A stretch of DNA of 9,107 bases from Sulfitobacter sp. (GTDB lineage: Bacteria; Pseudomonadota; Alphaproteobacteria; Rhodobacterales; Rhodobacteraceae): contig JAPKCR010000051.1 of the NCBI GenBank assembly GCA_026421135.1, positions 1-9,107 of the forward strand, in the 5' to 3' direction. Shown here piece after piece: positions 1-6,822 of this stretch. Every line of letters starts with the position of its first letter. Position 1 is the stretch's first letter. Position numbers and translations under genes: made by a program. Under the pieces are notes generated by a model. That model saw only the letters and a program-made list of their open reading frames with translations. It made no database searches and was not told the DNA's origin.

Positions 1-2113
1 TTCCGAAAATGAACCGAACTCAGTTTATATGATGGCGCACTCCGGTGCGCGTGGATCGGTTACACAGATGAAACAGCTGGGCGGTATGCGCGGTCTGATG
101 GCGAAGCCGAACGGCGACATCATCGAAACGCCGATCATCTCGAACTTTAAAGAAGGTCTGACCGTTCTGGAGTACTTTAACTCCACACACGGTGCCCGTA
201 AGGGTCTGTCAGATACCGCTTTGAAAACAGCAAACTCGGGTTATCTGACCCGTCGTTTGGTGGACGTGGCACAAGATTGTATCGTTCGCATGCATGACTG
301 TGGCACCGATACAGCGATTACAGCAGAAGCCGCGGTTAATGACGGTGAAGTTGTATCGTCGTTGGCAGAGCGTCTGTTGGGTCGCGTTGCGGCTGATGAT
401 ATCTTGCGTCCCGGCACAGACGAAGTGCTGGTACCCGCGCAAACGATCATTGACGAACGTCTGGCGGATATTGTGGATGAGGCGGCTGTTTTGTCTGCAC
501 GCATCCGCAGCCCGCTGACTTGTGAGGCCGAAGAAGGCGTCTGCGCCATGTGCTATGGTCGTGACCTTGCACGTGGTACTTTGGTGAACCAAGGTGAAGC
601 TGTCGGTATTATCGCCGCGCAGTCAATCGGTGAACCAGGCACACAGCTGACCATGCGTACATTCCACATTGGTGGTGTTGCACAAGGTGGCCAGCAGTCC
701 TTCCTTGAGGCGTCACAGCCCGGCAAGATCGTGTTCGACAACGCCATGACACTTGAGAACGCCGCTGGCGAGATCATGGTCATGGGTCGTAACATGAAAA
801 TGTCGATCGTGGATGAAAACGGTGACGAGCGTGCCAGCCACAAGGTCGGTTACGGTACCAAGCTATTCGTCAAGGAAGGCCAATCGGTCTTGCGCGGCGA
901 CAAGCTGTTTGAATGGGATCCGTACACGCTGCCAATCATCGCCGAAAAGTCCGGTATGACCAAATTCGTCGACCTTGTGTCGGGGATCGCGGTCAAGGAC
1001 GAAACGGATGATGCGACAGGCATGACCCAGAAGATCGTGATCGATTGGCGCGCGGCCCCCAAAGGCAACGAGTTGAAGCCCGAAGTCATGATCCTAGACG
1101 CCGATGGCGAGCCGGTCCGCAATGATGCGGGCAACCCGGTGACCTATCCAATGTCTGTTGATGCCGTTCTGTCCGTTGAGGATCAGACCGAAATCAAGGC
1201 CGGTGACATCGTTGCGCGTATCCCGCGCGAAGGTGCCAAGACCAAAGACATCACCGGTGGTTTGCCACGTGTGGCCGAACTCTTTGAGGCACGTCGCCCC
1301 AAGGACCACGCCATCATCGCGGAAATCGACGGCTATGTGCGCTACGGCAAAGACTATAAGAACAAGCGCCGCATCTCGATCGAGTCCTCTGAGGATCCGG
1401 ACCACAAGGTTGAATACATGGTGCCTAAGGGTAAGCACATTCCGGTTGCGGAAGGTGACTTTGTCCAAAAGGGCGATTACATCATGGACGGCAACCCGGC
1501 GCCGCACGACATTCTTGCGATCATGGGTGTAGAGGCCTTGGCCGACTATATGATTGACGAAGTGCAGGATGTTTACCGTCTGCAAGGCGTTAAGATCAAC
1601 GACAAGCACATCGAAGTTATCGTACGTCAGATGCTTCAAAAGTGGGAAATCCAGGACAGCGGCGACACAACGCTGCTGAAAGGCGAACACGTCGATAAGC
1701 AAGAGTTTGACCAAGCTTGCGAAAAGGCGATTTCCAAAGGTGGCCGTCCGGCAACGGGCGAACCGATCCTTCTGGGTATCACCAAGGCAAGCCTGCAAAC
1801 CCGCAGCTTTATCTCGGCGGCGTCGTTCCAGGAAACCACACGCGTGCTGACCGAAGCATCGGTTCAGGGCAAGCGCGACAAGCTGGTCGGTCTGAAGGAA
1901 AACGTTATCGTTGGCCGTCTGATCCCAGCCGGTACCGGTGGTGCGACACAGCAGATGCGCAAAGTTGCAGCGGATCGTGACAATGTGGTGATCGAAGCCC
2001 GTCGCGAAGAAGCTGAAACGGCTGCACGTCTGGCAGCACCAGCTGCTGCGGATGACGTGGTCGGAGGGGATGTTTTCAGCACCGTCCCAAACGATGACGA
2101 AAGCCGCAACTGA
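1..2113 (+). CDS. rpoC: DNA-directed RNA polymerase subunit beta', C-terminal half (5' end outside window)
   Basis: Catalytic largest subunit of RNA polymerase. The open frame enters from the left edge (first full codon at 2) and gives 703 residues, about half of the roughly 1,400-residue family protein. In order it shows: the SGARGS / [10 protein letters not shown] region; the bridge helix (about 182-277, [20 protein letters not shown]); the second zinc site, with Cys codons at 299, 521, 542 and 551; the trigger loop [10 protein letters not shown] (Met 653, Arg 656, His 665, the residues that contact the incoming NTP); an SI3-type insertion up to about 1245; then [44 protein letters not shown] and the [16 protein letters not shown] clamp region. 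The C-terminus is a short Ala/Asp-rich tail ending DDESRN. No lesion is seen. The first ATG in the window (29) is internal, not a start. rpoB is expected upstream. An intrinsic terminator follows 23 nt after the stop. Confidence 0.98.
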   Translation, partial: SENEPNSVYMMAHSGARGSVTQMKQLGGMRGLMAKPNGDIIETPIISNFKEGLTVLEYFNSTHGARKGLSDTALKTANSGYLTRRLVDVAQDCIVRMHDCGTDTAITAEAAVNDGEVVSSLAERLLGRVAADDILRPGTDEVLVPAQTIIDERLADIVDEAAVLSARIRSPLTCEAEEGVCAMCYGRDLARGTLVNQGEAVGIIAAQSIGEPGTQLTMRTFHIGGVAQGGQQSFLEASQPGKIVFDNAMTLENAAGEIMVMGRNMKMSIVDENGDERASHKVGYGTKLFVKEGQSVLRGDKLFEWDPYTLPIIAEKSGMTKFVDLVSGIAVKDETDDATGMTQKIVIDWRAAPKGNELKPEVMILDADGEPVRNDAGNPVTYPMSVDAVLSVEDQTEIKAGDIVARIPREGAKTKDITGGLPRVAELFEARRPKDHAIIAEIDGYVRYGKDYKNKRRISIESSEDPDHKVEYMVPKGKHIPVAEGDFVQKGDYIMDGNPAPHDILAIMGVEALADYMIDEVQDVYRLQGVKINDKHIEVIVRQMLQKWEIQDSGDTTLLKGEHVDKQEFDQACEKAISKGGRPATGEPILLGITKASLQTRSFISAASFQETTRVLTEASVQGKRDKLVGLKENVIVGRLIPAGTGGATQQMRKVAADRDNVVIEARREEAETAARLAAPAAADDVVGGDVFSTVPNDDESRN

Positions 2114-2136
2114 TCTTTGATCTGACCTAGAAAACC

Positions 2137-2174
2137 AAAGGCCCCCGCTGAGAGATCAGCGGGGGCCTTTTGCT
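2137..2174 (+). terminator. Intrinsic terminator of rpoC (rpoBC transcript)
   Basis: Perfect 15-bp stem, 2137-2151 pairing with 2156-2170, closed by a GAGA (GNRA-type) tetraloop at 2152-2155. It is GC-rich at the core, with AAA on the left arm and TTT on the right arm running into TTTT. It lies 23 nt past the rpoC stop. This suggests that most rpoBC transcription ends here and that downstream genes, including rpsL, need their own promoters. Confidence 0.93.
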
Positions 2175-2291
2175 ATTCAGCTGGGCTTGTTATGCTAGAT
2201 GCGACTGGTCATGACAGGATGAATTTCCAAAGTTGTAAAAAAGTCGTGCTATTGTCGTGCCCATACTCTCAAGGAAATCGAGGGACTGCCA

Positions 2292-2765
2292 ATGTCTAAA
2301 ATCAATACCGGCCGCATGACAGCGCAGATCGAGGGCGATTTTGTCGTGTTTTTGATCGGTATGAGGGTCAACAGCTGGTGGCTTATCCACAAATGGTTGC
2401 CCGCCTTTTTTGCAATGCCACGTATGATCCGAGAGCTTGAACGGGCACCCGCCGACGAAACCGGATTTCTGGGCCACAACGGTCTGACGTCGAAAACCAT
2501 TGTTCAATACTGGCGCAGTTTCGATCACCTCGAAGCTTATGCACGGGCCCAGGACCGACACCATTTCCCTGCATGGGCTGCATTCAATCGGCGGATGAAG
2601 GGGAGTGAAGGGGCGGTGGGCATCTGGCACGAAACCTATCTGGTCAAAGCCGGCAATTATGAAGCAATATACTCAGGTATGCCCGAATACGGGTTGGGAC
2701 GTGCCGCGTCGTTAGTGCCAGCAACAGGGAACCGCAATCAAGCACGACAAAGACTGGCGGACTGA
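2292..2765 (+). CDS. DUF4188 / monooxygenase-like family protein (PF13826-like)
   Basis: A 157-residue soluble protein. It carries the recognisable signature of the DUF4188 family (Pfam PF13826, related to the Af470-type monooxygenase fold, a small ferredoxin-like alpha+beta barrel): GMRVN at residues 23-27, WLPAF and AMPRMIREL at 35-49, VQYWRSF at 71-77, and VGIWHETY at 109-116, followed by a [14 protein letters not shown] stretch. Family members are mostly uncharacterised. A role as a small cofactor-independent or heme-related oxygenase is only suggested by fold similarity, and no catalytic residue can be assigned with confidence. The start at 2292 is supported by AGGG at 2281-2284, 7 nt upstream. 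There is no signal peptide or membrane segment. The gene sits alone after the rpoC terminator, 88 nt before the permease gene; co-transcription with it is possible but not shown. No convincing promoter was found in 2175-2291. Confidence 0.8.
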   Translation: MSKINTGRMTAQIEGDFVVFLIGMRVNSWWLIHKWLPAFFAMPRMIRELERAPADETGFLGHNGLTSKTIVQYWRSFDHLEAYARAQDRHHFPAWAAFNRRMKGSEGAVGIWHETYLVKAGNYEAIYSGMPEYGLGRAASLVPATGNRNQARQRLAD

Positions 2766-2796
2766 CGGCTGTCATCTGTCAGGAACGGGGCTGGTA

Positions 2797-2829
2797 CTTT
2801 CGCGATCTATGCGGCAATGATCACGAAAG
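2797..2829. repeat. Interrupted inverted repeat upstream of the permease gene
   Basis: CTTTCGCGATC (2797-2807) and GATCACGAAAG (2819-2829) are inverted copies with a single mismatch over 11 bp and an 11-nt centre. A further TTTCGAAAG lies at 2838-2846, just before the start at 2854. No T-tract follows, so it does not look like a terminator. It may be an operator for the permease gene or an mRNA hairpin; neither is shown. Confidence 0.5.
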
Positions 2830-2853
2830 AGATATTATTTCGAAAGCCCGCCC

Positions 2854-3720
2854 ATGTCGCCAAATCTAATCGGAGCCCTGTTTATGATGGGCTCAATGGC
2901 GGCGTTTACGCTGAATGACGCAATGACCAAAACAACCGGCGGGGAAGTCCCGTTGTTTCAGCTGTTATTCTTGCGCGGTCTCATCTCAATCTCACTTTTG
3001 CTGCTGTTGTGGGGGCGTCTTGGCCCGATGCATTTGCGGCTTAGCCGCCAAGACTGGAAGCTGGTCGGCATCAGATCGGCGTCCGAAGTCGGGGCGAGCT
3101 TTTTCTTTGTGACCGCCTTGTTCAATATGCCACTGGCCAACCTTAGCGCGATTTTACAATCGCTGCCGTTGACCGTGACCTTGGGGGCCGCGATGTTTTA
3201 CCGCGAAGCCGTCGGTTGGAAGCGTATGTCAGCCATTCTGGTCGGGTTCATGGGTGTTCTGCTGATCGTCAAGCCTGGCACGGAAGGGTTCAACGTCTGG
3301 TCGATCTATGCGCTGGTTGCTGTCTCGCTGGTCACAGTGCGTGATCTAAGCACGCGGCGGCTATCCAAGGACGTGCCGTCGATGACGGTAACGCTGGCTG
3401 CGGTCCTTTCGGTGACGGTGTTTTCAGCGTTTGCGCAATTGGCGACGCCTTGGGCCGCTGTGTCGGATGCGCACTGGACGGCCATCGGGGGCGCGGCTGT
3501 TTTCGTCCTCATGGGGTACTATTTTAGCGTGCAAACCATGCGGGTGGGTGATGTGTCTTTTATCGCGCCATTTCGATACACGGGGTTGATTTGGGCGCTT
3601 ATCTTGGGGTGGTTTGTCTTTGGCGACTGGCCACTGCCATCGACCCTCGCGGGGGCCGGGATTGTGGCCGCGACGGGTTTGTTCACCCTGTACCGCGAAC
3701 GCAAATTATCACGTAGTTGA
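2854..3720 (+). CDS. EamA/DMT-superfamily inner-membrane transporter, substrate unknown
   Basis: A 288-residue, strongly hydrophobic protein of the drug/metabolite transporter superfamily, with the usual length and plan: about ten membrane helices made of two repeated EamA units (roughly residues 4-140 and 148-282). Typical features are the FTLNDAMTK stretch in helix 1, the RGLISISLLLLLW second helix, ANLSAILQSLPLTVTLGAAMFYRE ending the first half, the short VRDLSTRRLS loop, and FIAPFRYTGLIWALILGWFVFGDWP near the end of the second half. The C-terminus is basic (RERKLSRS), expected on the cytoplasmic side. DMT proteins move small metabolites such as amino acids, nucleosides or vitamins. Some alphaproteobacterial relatives are riboflavin transporters (RibN), but no FMN riboswitch or rib gene is nearby, so that is only a possibility. 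The ribosome binding site before 2854 is weak. The last 12 bp overlap the end of the convergent glycosyltransferase gene. Confidence 0.9.
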   Translation: MSPNLIGALFMMGSMAAFTLNDAMTKTTGGEVPLFQLLFLRGLISISLLLLLWGRLGPMHLRLSRQDWKLVGIRSASEVGASFFFVTALFNMPLANLSAILQSLPLTVTLGAAMFYREAVGWKRMSAILVGFMGVLLIVKPGTEGFNVWSIYALVAVSLVTVRDLSTRRLSKDVPSMTVTLAAVLSVTVFSAFAQLATPWAAVSDAHWTAIGGAAVFVLMGYYFSVQTMRVGDVSFIAPFRYTGLIWALILGWFVFGDWPLPSTLAGAGIVAATGLFTLYRERKLSRS

Positions 3721-4518
3721 GAACACGTTCCGCACATGATCATCGTCCACACCAAAGGCTTTGCGAATGTGTTTTGCCTGCTGTGCAGTCATAGGTTGAT
3801 AGTCAAAAACGTTCTTTTTGCCCTTTAACCGGCTGTCATTGAAATCGTGATGCCCGCGCATCATCATGTCTTCGCCTGTTAAAGTCATGGTTGGCATGGT
3901 CTTCCACAGATTTTGGTGGCCATGGCTCATGATTGTGTCGTCAGATCCGGCTTGAACAATCATGCCAAGCGCCACTGCGGAATAGGGATAATGATAGGGC
4001 CATAACTTCAGGCCTTCGGACCCCGCCGTATAGATGTAGCCCTGATTAAAATCAACGGCGACGGAACTGTGGCTGGCGCAGATCGGGGCGATGTCATCTG
4101 CTGTCTGCTTGAGTTTTTCAACAAAGCTAAGCGCCATCGCGTCGTCGTCATCGAGACGGAATTGCAGACAGGGTTCTTCGGCCGTGCTGCGCCAATCGTT
4201 AATTGCCTTGCTCATAATCCGGCGGTGTGGACGAGGTGGATATTGCTGGATCACACATTGAGGGATGTCTTTAGTCAGGTCCAACAACCGTTCAAGATAC
4301 GCCGGTGGAAAGCCTGTGCCGGTGACGATCAGAAAGGTGAAATCCGGGTCAGTTTGCCGGGCAACGCTGGGCAGGGTTATCGCCTCGAACAGTCGAAAGC
4401 GCTCTTCCATTCGGTCCTTTCCATAAAGAAAGGTTTCAAGGGCGGCAAAATCATCGTGTCCGACCTTAAAGCCCCCTTGGCCTGCGTATGAAAAACGGCA
4501 GATGCCAACGGTTCTCAT
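3709..4518 (-). CDS. Putative glycosyltransferase, PF11316 (rhamnosyltransferase-like) family, downstream paralogue
   Basis: A 269-residue soluble protein resembling the 'putative rhamnosyl transferase' family common in Rhodobacterales. It opens with GICRFSY and GGFKVGHDD. It then has EERFRLFEAITLPS and QTDPDF (about 38-60), a GT-A-like LIVTGTGFP strand, and LQFRLDDDDA with four Asp at 123-126, a DXD-type motif expected to bind a metal and the nucleotide-sugar. Late in the protein is MRGH..NDSR.KG. No signal peptide or membrane helix is seen, so it probably acts in the cytoplasm on surface polysaccharide or glycolipid precursors. Donor and acceptor are not predictable; 'rhamnosyl' is only the family label. 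Its ATG (4518-4516) overlaps the TGA of the upstream paralogue (ATGA) and has no clear ribosome binding site, so translation is probably coupled. It aligns without gaps to that paralogue over the first 60 residues, with 33 identical. The 3' end overlaps the permease gene by 12 bp. Confidence 0.8.
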   Translation of the reverse strand: MRTVGICRFSYAGQGGFKVGHDDFAALETFLYGKDRMEERFRLFEAITLPSVARQTDPDFTFLIVTGTGFPPAYLERLLDLTKDIPQCVIQQYPPRPHRRIMSKAINDWRSTAEEPCLQFRLDDDDAMALSFVEKLKQTADDIAPICASHSSVAVDFNQGYIYTAGSEGLKLWPYHYPYSAVALGMIVQAGSDDTIMSHGHQNLWKTMPTMTLTGEDMMMRGHHDFNDSRLKGKKNVFDYQPMTAQQAKHIRKAFGVDDDHVRNVFSTT

Positions 4519-5327
4519 GTCGGGTGATCCATGCTGAAAATCGCCTGAACTGCGTCTGCATCAATGGCGAACCGCGATCTAAACATCTCTTTGCCCTCGG
4601 CTGTGAGGGGCAGAACATCGGCGGGCGCTTCGCCTTTTTGGCGGCTGTCGTTTGATGCGTTGTGACCCCGCACGAACATCTGCTTGGTGTCAAAGGACAC
4701 TGCCGGCATAAAGCGGTTAATCTTATTATGCGCGTAGTTCATAATCGTCAGGTGGCAGCGTGGGCGCACATACATGCCAAGCGCAGCAACATCGAAAGGG
4801 CGGAAGACTCCGGTCGCAGCGATCCCGTCGGCCCCGTATTCCGCAATCAAACCCCGGTTCCAGTCAAAGGCAACTGTCCGGTATTGCTGGGTCATACCAA
4901 AGCAATCGTCAGATGCTGCGCGTAGAAGCTCGATGAAGTCCACAGCGACAGCATCGTCATCGTCAAATCGAAACTGCAAGCAAGGCAGTTCCATGTTGCG
5001 GGCGTTGTTCAAGACTTCCTTCATCACCTCGCGGTGCTGGCGCGGAGGCTCGACATGAATGCGGGCTTGGGGCAGGGATGCCGTGATGTCGCGCAGACGA
5101 TCGACATGCTGCTGGGGCATTGCATCACCGATTACGATGATCAGCTCAAAATCCGGATCCGTCTGCGCCTTTAGGCAGGGCAGGGCGACCGTTTCGAACA
5201 GGCGAAAGCGTTCTTCAAGCCGTTCTTGTTGATACAGGTACGCAATACGATCTTCGATGGTGTCGTGGCCCACCTGAAACCCGCCGAGTGCGGGATAGGA
5301 AAAGCGGCAAAGACCAATAATCTGCAT
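4515..5327 (-). CDS. Putative glycosyltransferase, PF11316 (rhamnosyltransferase-like) family, upstream paralogue
   Basis: A 270-residue paralogue of the gene that follows it. It shares IGLCRFSY, GGFQVGHD, EERFRLFE, QTDPDF, PCLQFRFDDDDA (Asp run at 122-125, likely metal/nucleotide-sugar site) and VRGH..NDSRQKG. The chosen start is ATG 5327-5325. It gives MQIIGLCRFSY, matching the paralogue's MRTVGICRFSY end to end and almost the same length, and AAGGA lies 10 nt upstream. The frame stays open to 5435, but that extra stretch is Arg/Pro/Ala-rich, matches nothing in the paralogue and is rejected. The gene is probably first in a two-gene operon. A weak candidate promoter lies at 5365-5394 on this strand. 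Activity, sugar and acceptor are unknown. Retention of both Asp runs and both RGH motifs argues that both copies are functional, perhaps adding successive sugars or acting on different acceptors. Confidence 0.8.
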   Translation of the reverse strand: MQIIGLCRFSYPALGGFQVGHDTIEDRIAYLYQQERLEERFRLFETVALPCLKAQTDPDFELIIVIGDAMPQQHVDRLRDITASLPQARIHVEPPRQHREVMKEVLNNARNMELPCLQFRFDDDDAVAVDFIELLRAASDDCFGMTQQYRTVAFDWNRGLIAEYGADGIAATGVFRPFDVAALGMYVRPRCHLTIMNYAHNKINRFMPAVSFDTKQMFVRGHNASNDSRQKGEAPADVLPLTAEGKEMFRSRFAIDADAVQAIFSMDHPT

Positions 5328-5364
5328 CGAATAGGGGTCCTTGACCAACCATGAGAACGCCGCG

Positions 5365-5394
5365 AATATGGCGGGGGCGGGACGACTATTGCAA
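5365..5394 (-). promoter_or_regulatory. Weak candidate promoter for the glycosyltransferase pair
   Basis: Read on the minus strand, TTGCAA (5394-5389) and CATATT (5370-5365) are separated by 18 nt. Each matches the sigma-70 consensus at four of six positions. Transcription would begin about 30 nt before the ATG at 5327, which is sensible geometry. The match is modest and this is the best seen, not a firm call. Confidence 0.3.
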
Positions 5395-5443
5395 GCGGGA
5401 ATTCGACTTTTGCGCGTATCGCGGCCCTTGGGCACCGCTGCTG

Positions 5444-5472
5444 TTGACAGTGGGAGCGACTCTGCCTATACG
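5444..5472 (+). promoter_or_regulatory. Sigma-70-type promoter facing the str operon
   Basis: TTGACA (5444-5449, perfect -35) and TATACG (5467-5472, four of six) are separated by exactly 17 nt. This is the best housekeeping-promoter match noticed in the window, and it points at rpsL. Transcription would start near 5479, giving a leader of about 255 nt before the rpsL ATG at 5735. It would supply the str operon independently of rpoBC, which is terminated at 2137-2174. Confidence 0.7.
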
Positions 5473-5568
5473 CGCCATATCTCGGATGTGGGGGTCGCCC
5501 TGCTGTGCCGAAATCATACCACCTGTGGTCACGATCCGGTCTAATGCTGACTCGATCCTCTGTTGCCC

Positions 5569-5615
5569 CACCGCCTCGTTTTCCTCGGTACGGAAACGCT
5601 GCGGTGATTTTGCTT
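5569..5615 (+). terminator. Terminator-like hairpin inside the rpsL leader (attenuator or small-RNA end)
   Basis: The lower stem CACCGC (5569-5574) pairs perfectly with GCGGTG (5601-5606). Next comes a symmetric CT/CT internal loop, then an upper stem CGTTTTCC (5577-5584) with GGAAACG (5592-5598) carrying one bulged T, capped by a 7-nt loop. ATTTTGCTTT follows at once (5607-5616), a plausible U-tract. On the opposite strand no T-tract follows, so the element is directional toward rpsL. It lies about 90 nt after the predicted transcript start and about 120 nt before the rpsL start codon. An upstream GTGGGG (5489-5494) could pair with CCCCAC (5566-5571) and invade the base of the hairpin. Confidence 0.55.
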
Positions 5616-5658
5616 TGCGCCACTTGCGCTTGGTAAAGACAGCTTCGCGGACGCGCGA

Positions 5659-5723
5659 GGGGACCGAAATTTAAACCGCACTGGGGTCCGCCCCGATGCA
5701 CCACTTATGTGAGCTAAACGGGG
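5659..5723 (+). promoter_or_regulatory. Possible alternative folds around the rpsL ribosome binding site
   Basis: GGGGACC (5659-5665) can pair with GGTCC-G-CC (5685-5692) with one bulged G. The overlapping CCCCG (5691-5695) can instead pair with CGGGG (5719-5723), which covers the GGGGA ribosome binding site of rpsL (5720-5724). The two pairings exclude each other, as in a translational switch. The second stem is only five GC pairs with a 23-nt loop, so this is a weak, untested model. Confidence 0.3.
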
Positions 5724-5734
5724 ATAAAACCGGA

Positions 5735-6106
5735 ATGCCAACGATCCAACAGCTGATCCGCAAACCGCGCCAGCCTAAAATCAAACGTTCGAAATCCATG
5801 CACCTGCAAGAATGCCCGCAAAAGCGCGGCGTTTGTACACGTGTTTACACAACCACACCTAAAAAGCCGAACTCGGCCATGCGTAAGGTTGCCAAAGTGC
5901 GCCTGACAAACGGTTTTGAAGTCATCAGCTACATCCCAGGTGAATCGCACAACCTTCAAGAGCACTCTGTTGTTCTGATCCGCGGCGGTCGTGTAAAAGA
6001 CCTTCCGGGTGTGCGTTACCACATTCTGCGCGGTGTTCTGGATACTCAGGGCGTTAAAGACCGTAAGCAGCGTCGCTCCAAGTATGGTGCAAAGAAGCCA
6101 AAATAA
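5735..6106 (+). CDS. rpsL: 30S ribosomal protein S12
   Basis: S12 of the small-subunit decoding centre, 123 residues, the usual length. The start at 5735 gives [12 protein letters not shown], the standard S12 N-terminus. An in-frame ATG at 5696 would add 13 non-conserved residues and is rejected. The conserved blocks are intact: [22 protein letters not shown] (27-48), [31 protein letters not shown], and the basic end [15 protein letters not shown]. Lys43 and Lys88 (numbering with Met), where streptomycin-resistance changes classically arise, are wild-type, and Asp89, the position methylthiolated by RimO in other bacteria, is present. GGGGA at 5720-5724 is a modest ribosome binding site, 10 nt before the ATG. 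First gene of the str operon, probably read from the promoter at 5444. Confidence 0.98.
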   Translation: MPTIQQLIRKPRQPKIKRSKSMHLQECPQKRGVCTRVYTTTPKKPNSAMRKVAKVRLTNGFEVISYIPGESHNLQEHSVVLIRGGRVKDLPGVRYHILRGVLDTQGVKDRKQRRSKYGAKKPK

Positions 6107-6120
6107 TTTGGGTGGGTCTT

Positions 6121-6180
6121 GGGCGATTTTACAATCGCTCGGGGCCGTCCAGCATACTTTCCCTGTAGGGATGAGCTGGG
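6121..6180 (+). promoter_or_regulatory. Structured rpsL-rpsG spacer, candidate S7 autoregulatory target
   Basis: The 162-nt spacer (6107-6268) contains two hairpins. One is GCGATT (6123-6128) with AATCGC (6133-6138) and a TTAC loop, extendable by G-T and G-C pairs at the base. The other has an outer stem CCAGC (6149-6153) with GCTGG (6175-6179) around an inner CCCT-GT-AGGG (6161-6170). Neither is followed by a T-tract. In E. coli the rpsL-rpsG spacer is the site where S7 represses translation of the str mRNA. A similar role here is inferred from position and structure only. Nothing else is recognised up to the rpsG ribosome binding site. Confidence 0.35.
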
Positions 6181-6268
6181 GTTGAGACATAAGCTGAAAA
6201 TCCACGCCTTAGGGCACTGGATACACCGGCCGGATCCAACCTTGGCGCAAGAACATTAGGAGCCTTAA

Positions 6269-6739
<471 letters not shown>

Positions 6740-6742
6740 TTC

Positions 6743-6786
6743 GGGCGGCATAACCCGCCTTCGTCGCGCCCCACGCTGGGGCGCGA
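6743..6786 (+). promoter_or_regulatory. Two hairpins in the rpsG-fusA spacer
   Basis: The 83-nt spacer (6740-6822) holds a small hairpin, GGCGG (6744-6748) with CCGCC (6755-6759). It also holds a perfect 9-bp GC-rich hairpin, TCGCGCCCC (6764-6772) with GGGGCGCGA (6778-6786) and an ACGCT loop. Only the weakly T-containing TCTATCCGTTT follows, so efficient termination is unlikely. A partial terminator, RNA-processing site or mRNA stabiliser that sets the S7/EF-G ratio is possible. The structure is seen; the role is inferred. Confidence 0.45.
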
Positions 6787-6822
6787 TCTATCCGTTTCAG
6801 ATATATTCGAGGAAGCAGCCCA

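Noticed and set aside
1094..1798. 234-codon open frame antisense to rpoC
   Set aside because: It lies wholly inside conserved rpoC coding sequence, its product resembles no known family, and there is no own promoter or ribosome binding site. Treated as a shadow.
2175..2291. Promoter for the DUF4188 gene
   Set aside because: TTGTAA and TTGTTA hexamers are present, but none has a reasonable -10 at 16-18 nt.
5328..5435. N-terminal extension of the upstream glycosyltransferase
   Set aside because: The paralogue begins exactly at the equivalent of the ATG at 5327, AAGGA precedes that ATG, and the extension has biased, non-conserved composition.
5610..5637. Second promoter for rpsL downstream of the hairpin (TTGCTT ... 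GGTAAA)
   Set aside because: Both boxes are poor matches to the sigma-70 consensus. Too weak to call, though a start downstream of 5616 is not excluded.
5171..5704. Minus-strand 177-codon frame and other overlapping frames in the rpsL upstream region
   Set aside because: It overlaps the glycosyltransferase start in another frame and the rpsL promoter and leader. The composition is Arg/Pro-rich with no domain and no plausible start signal.
5696..5734. Upstream in-frame ATG that would lengthen S12 by 13 residues
   Set aside because: S12 proteins begin at M-x-T-x-x-Q-L, which matches the ATG at 5735. The added residues are not conserved, and the best ribosome binding site (5720-5724) lies between the two ATGs.
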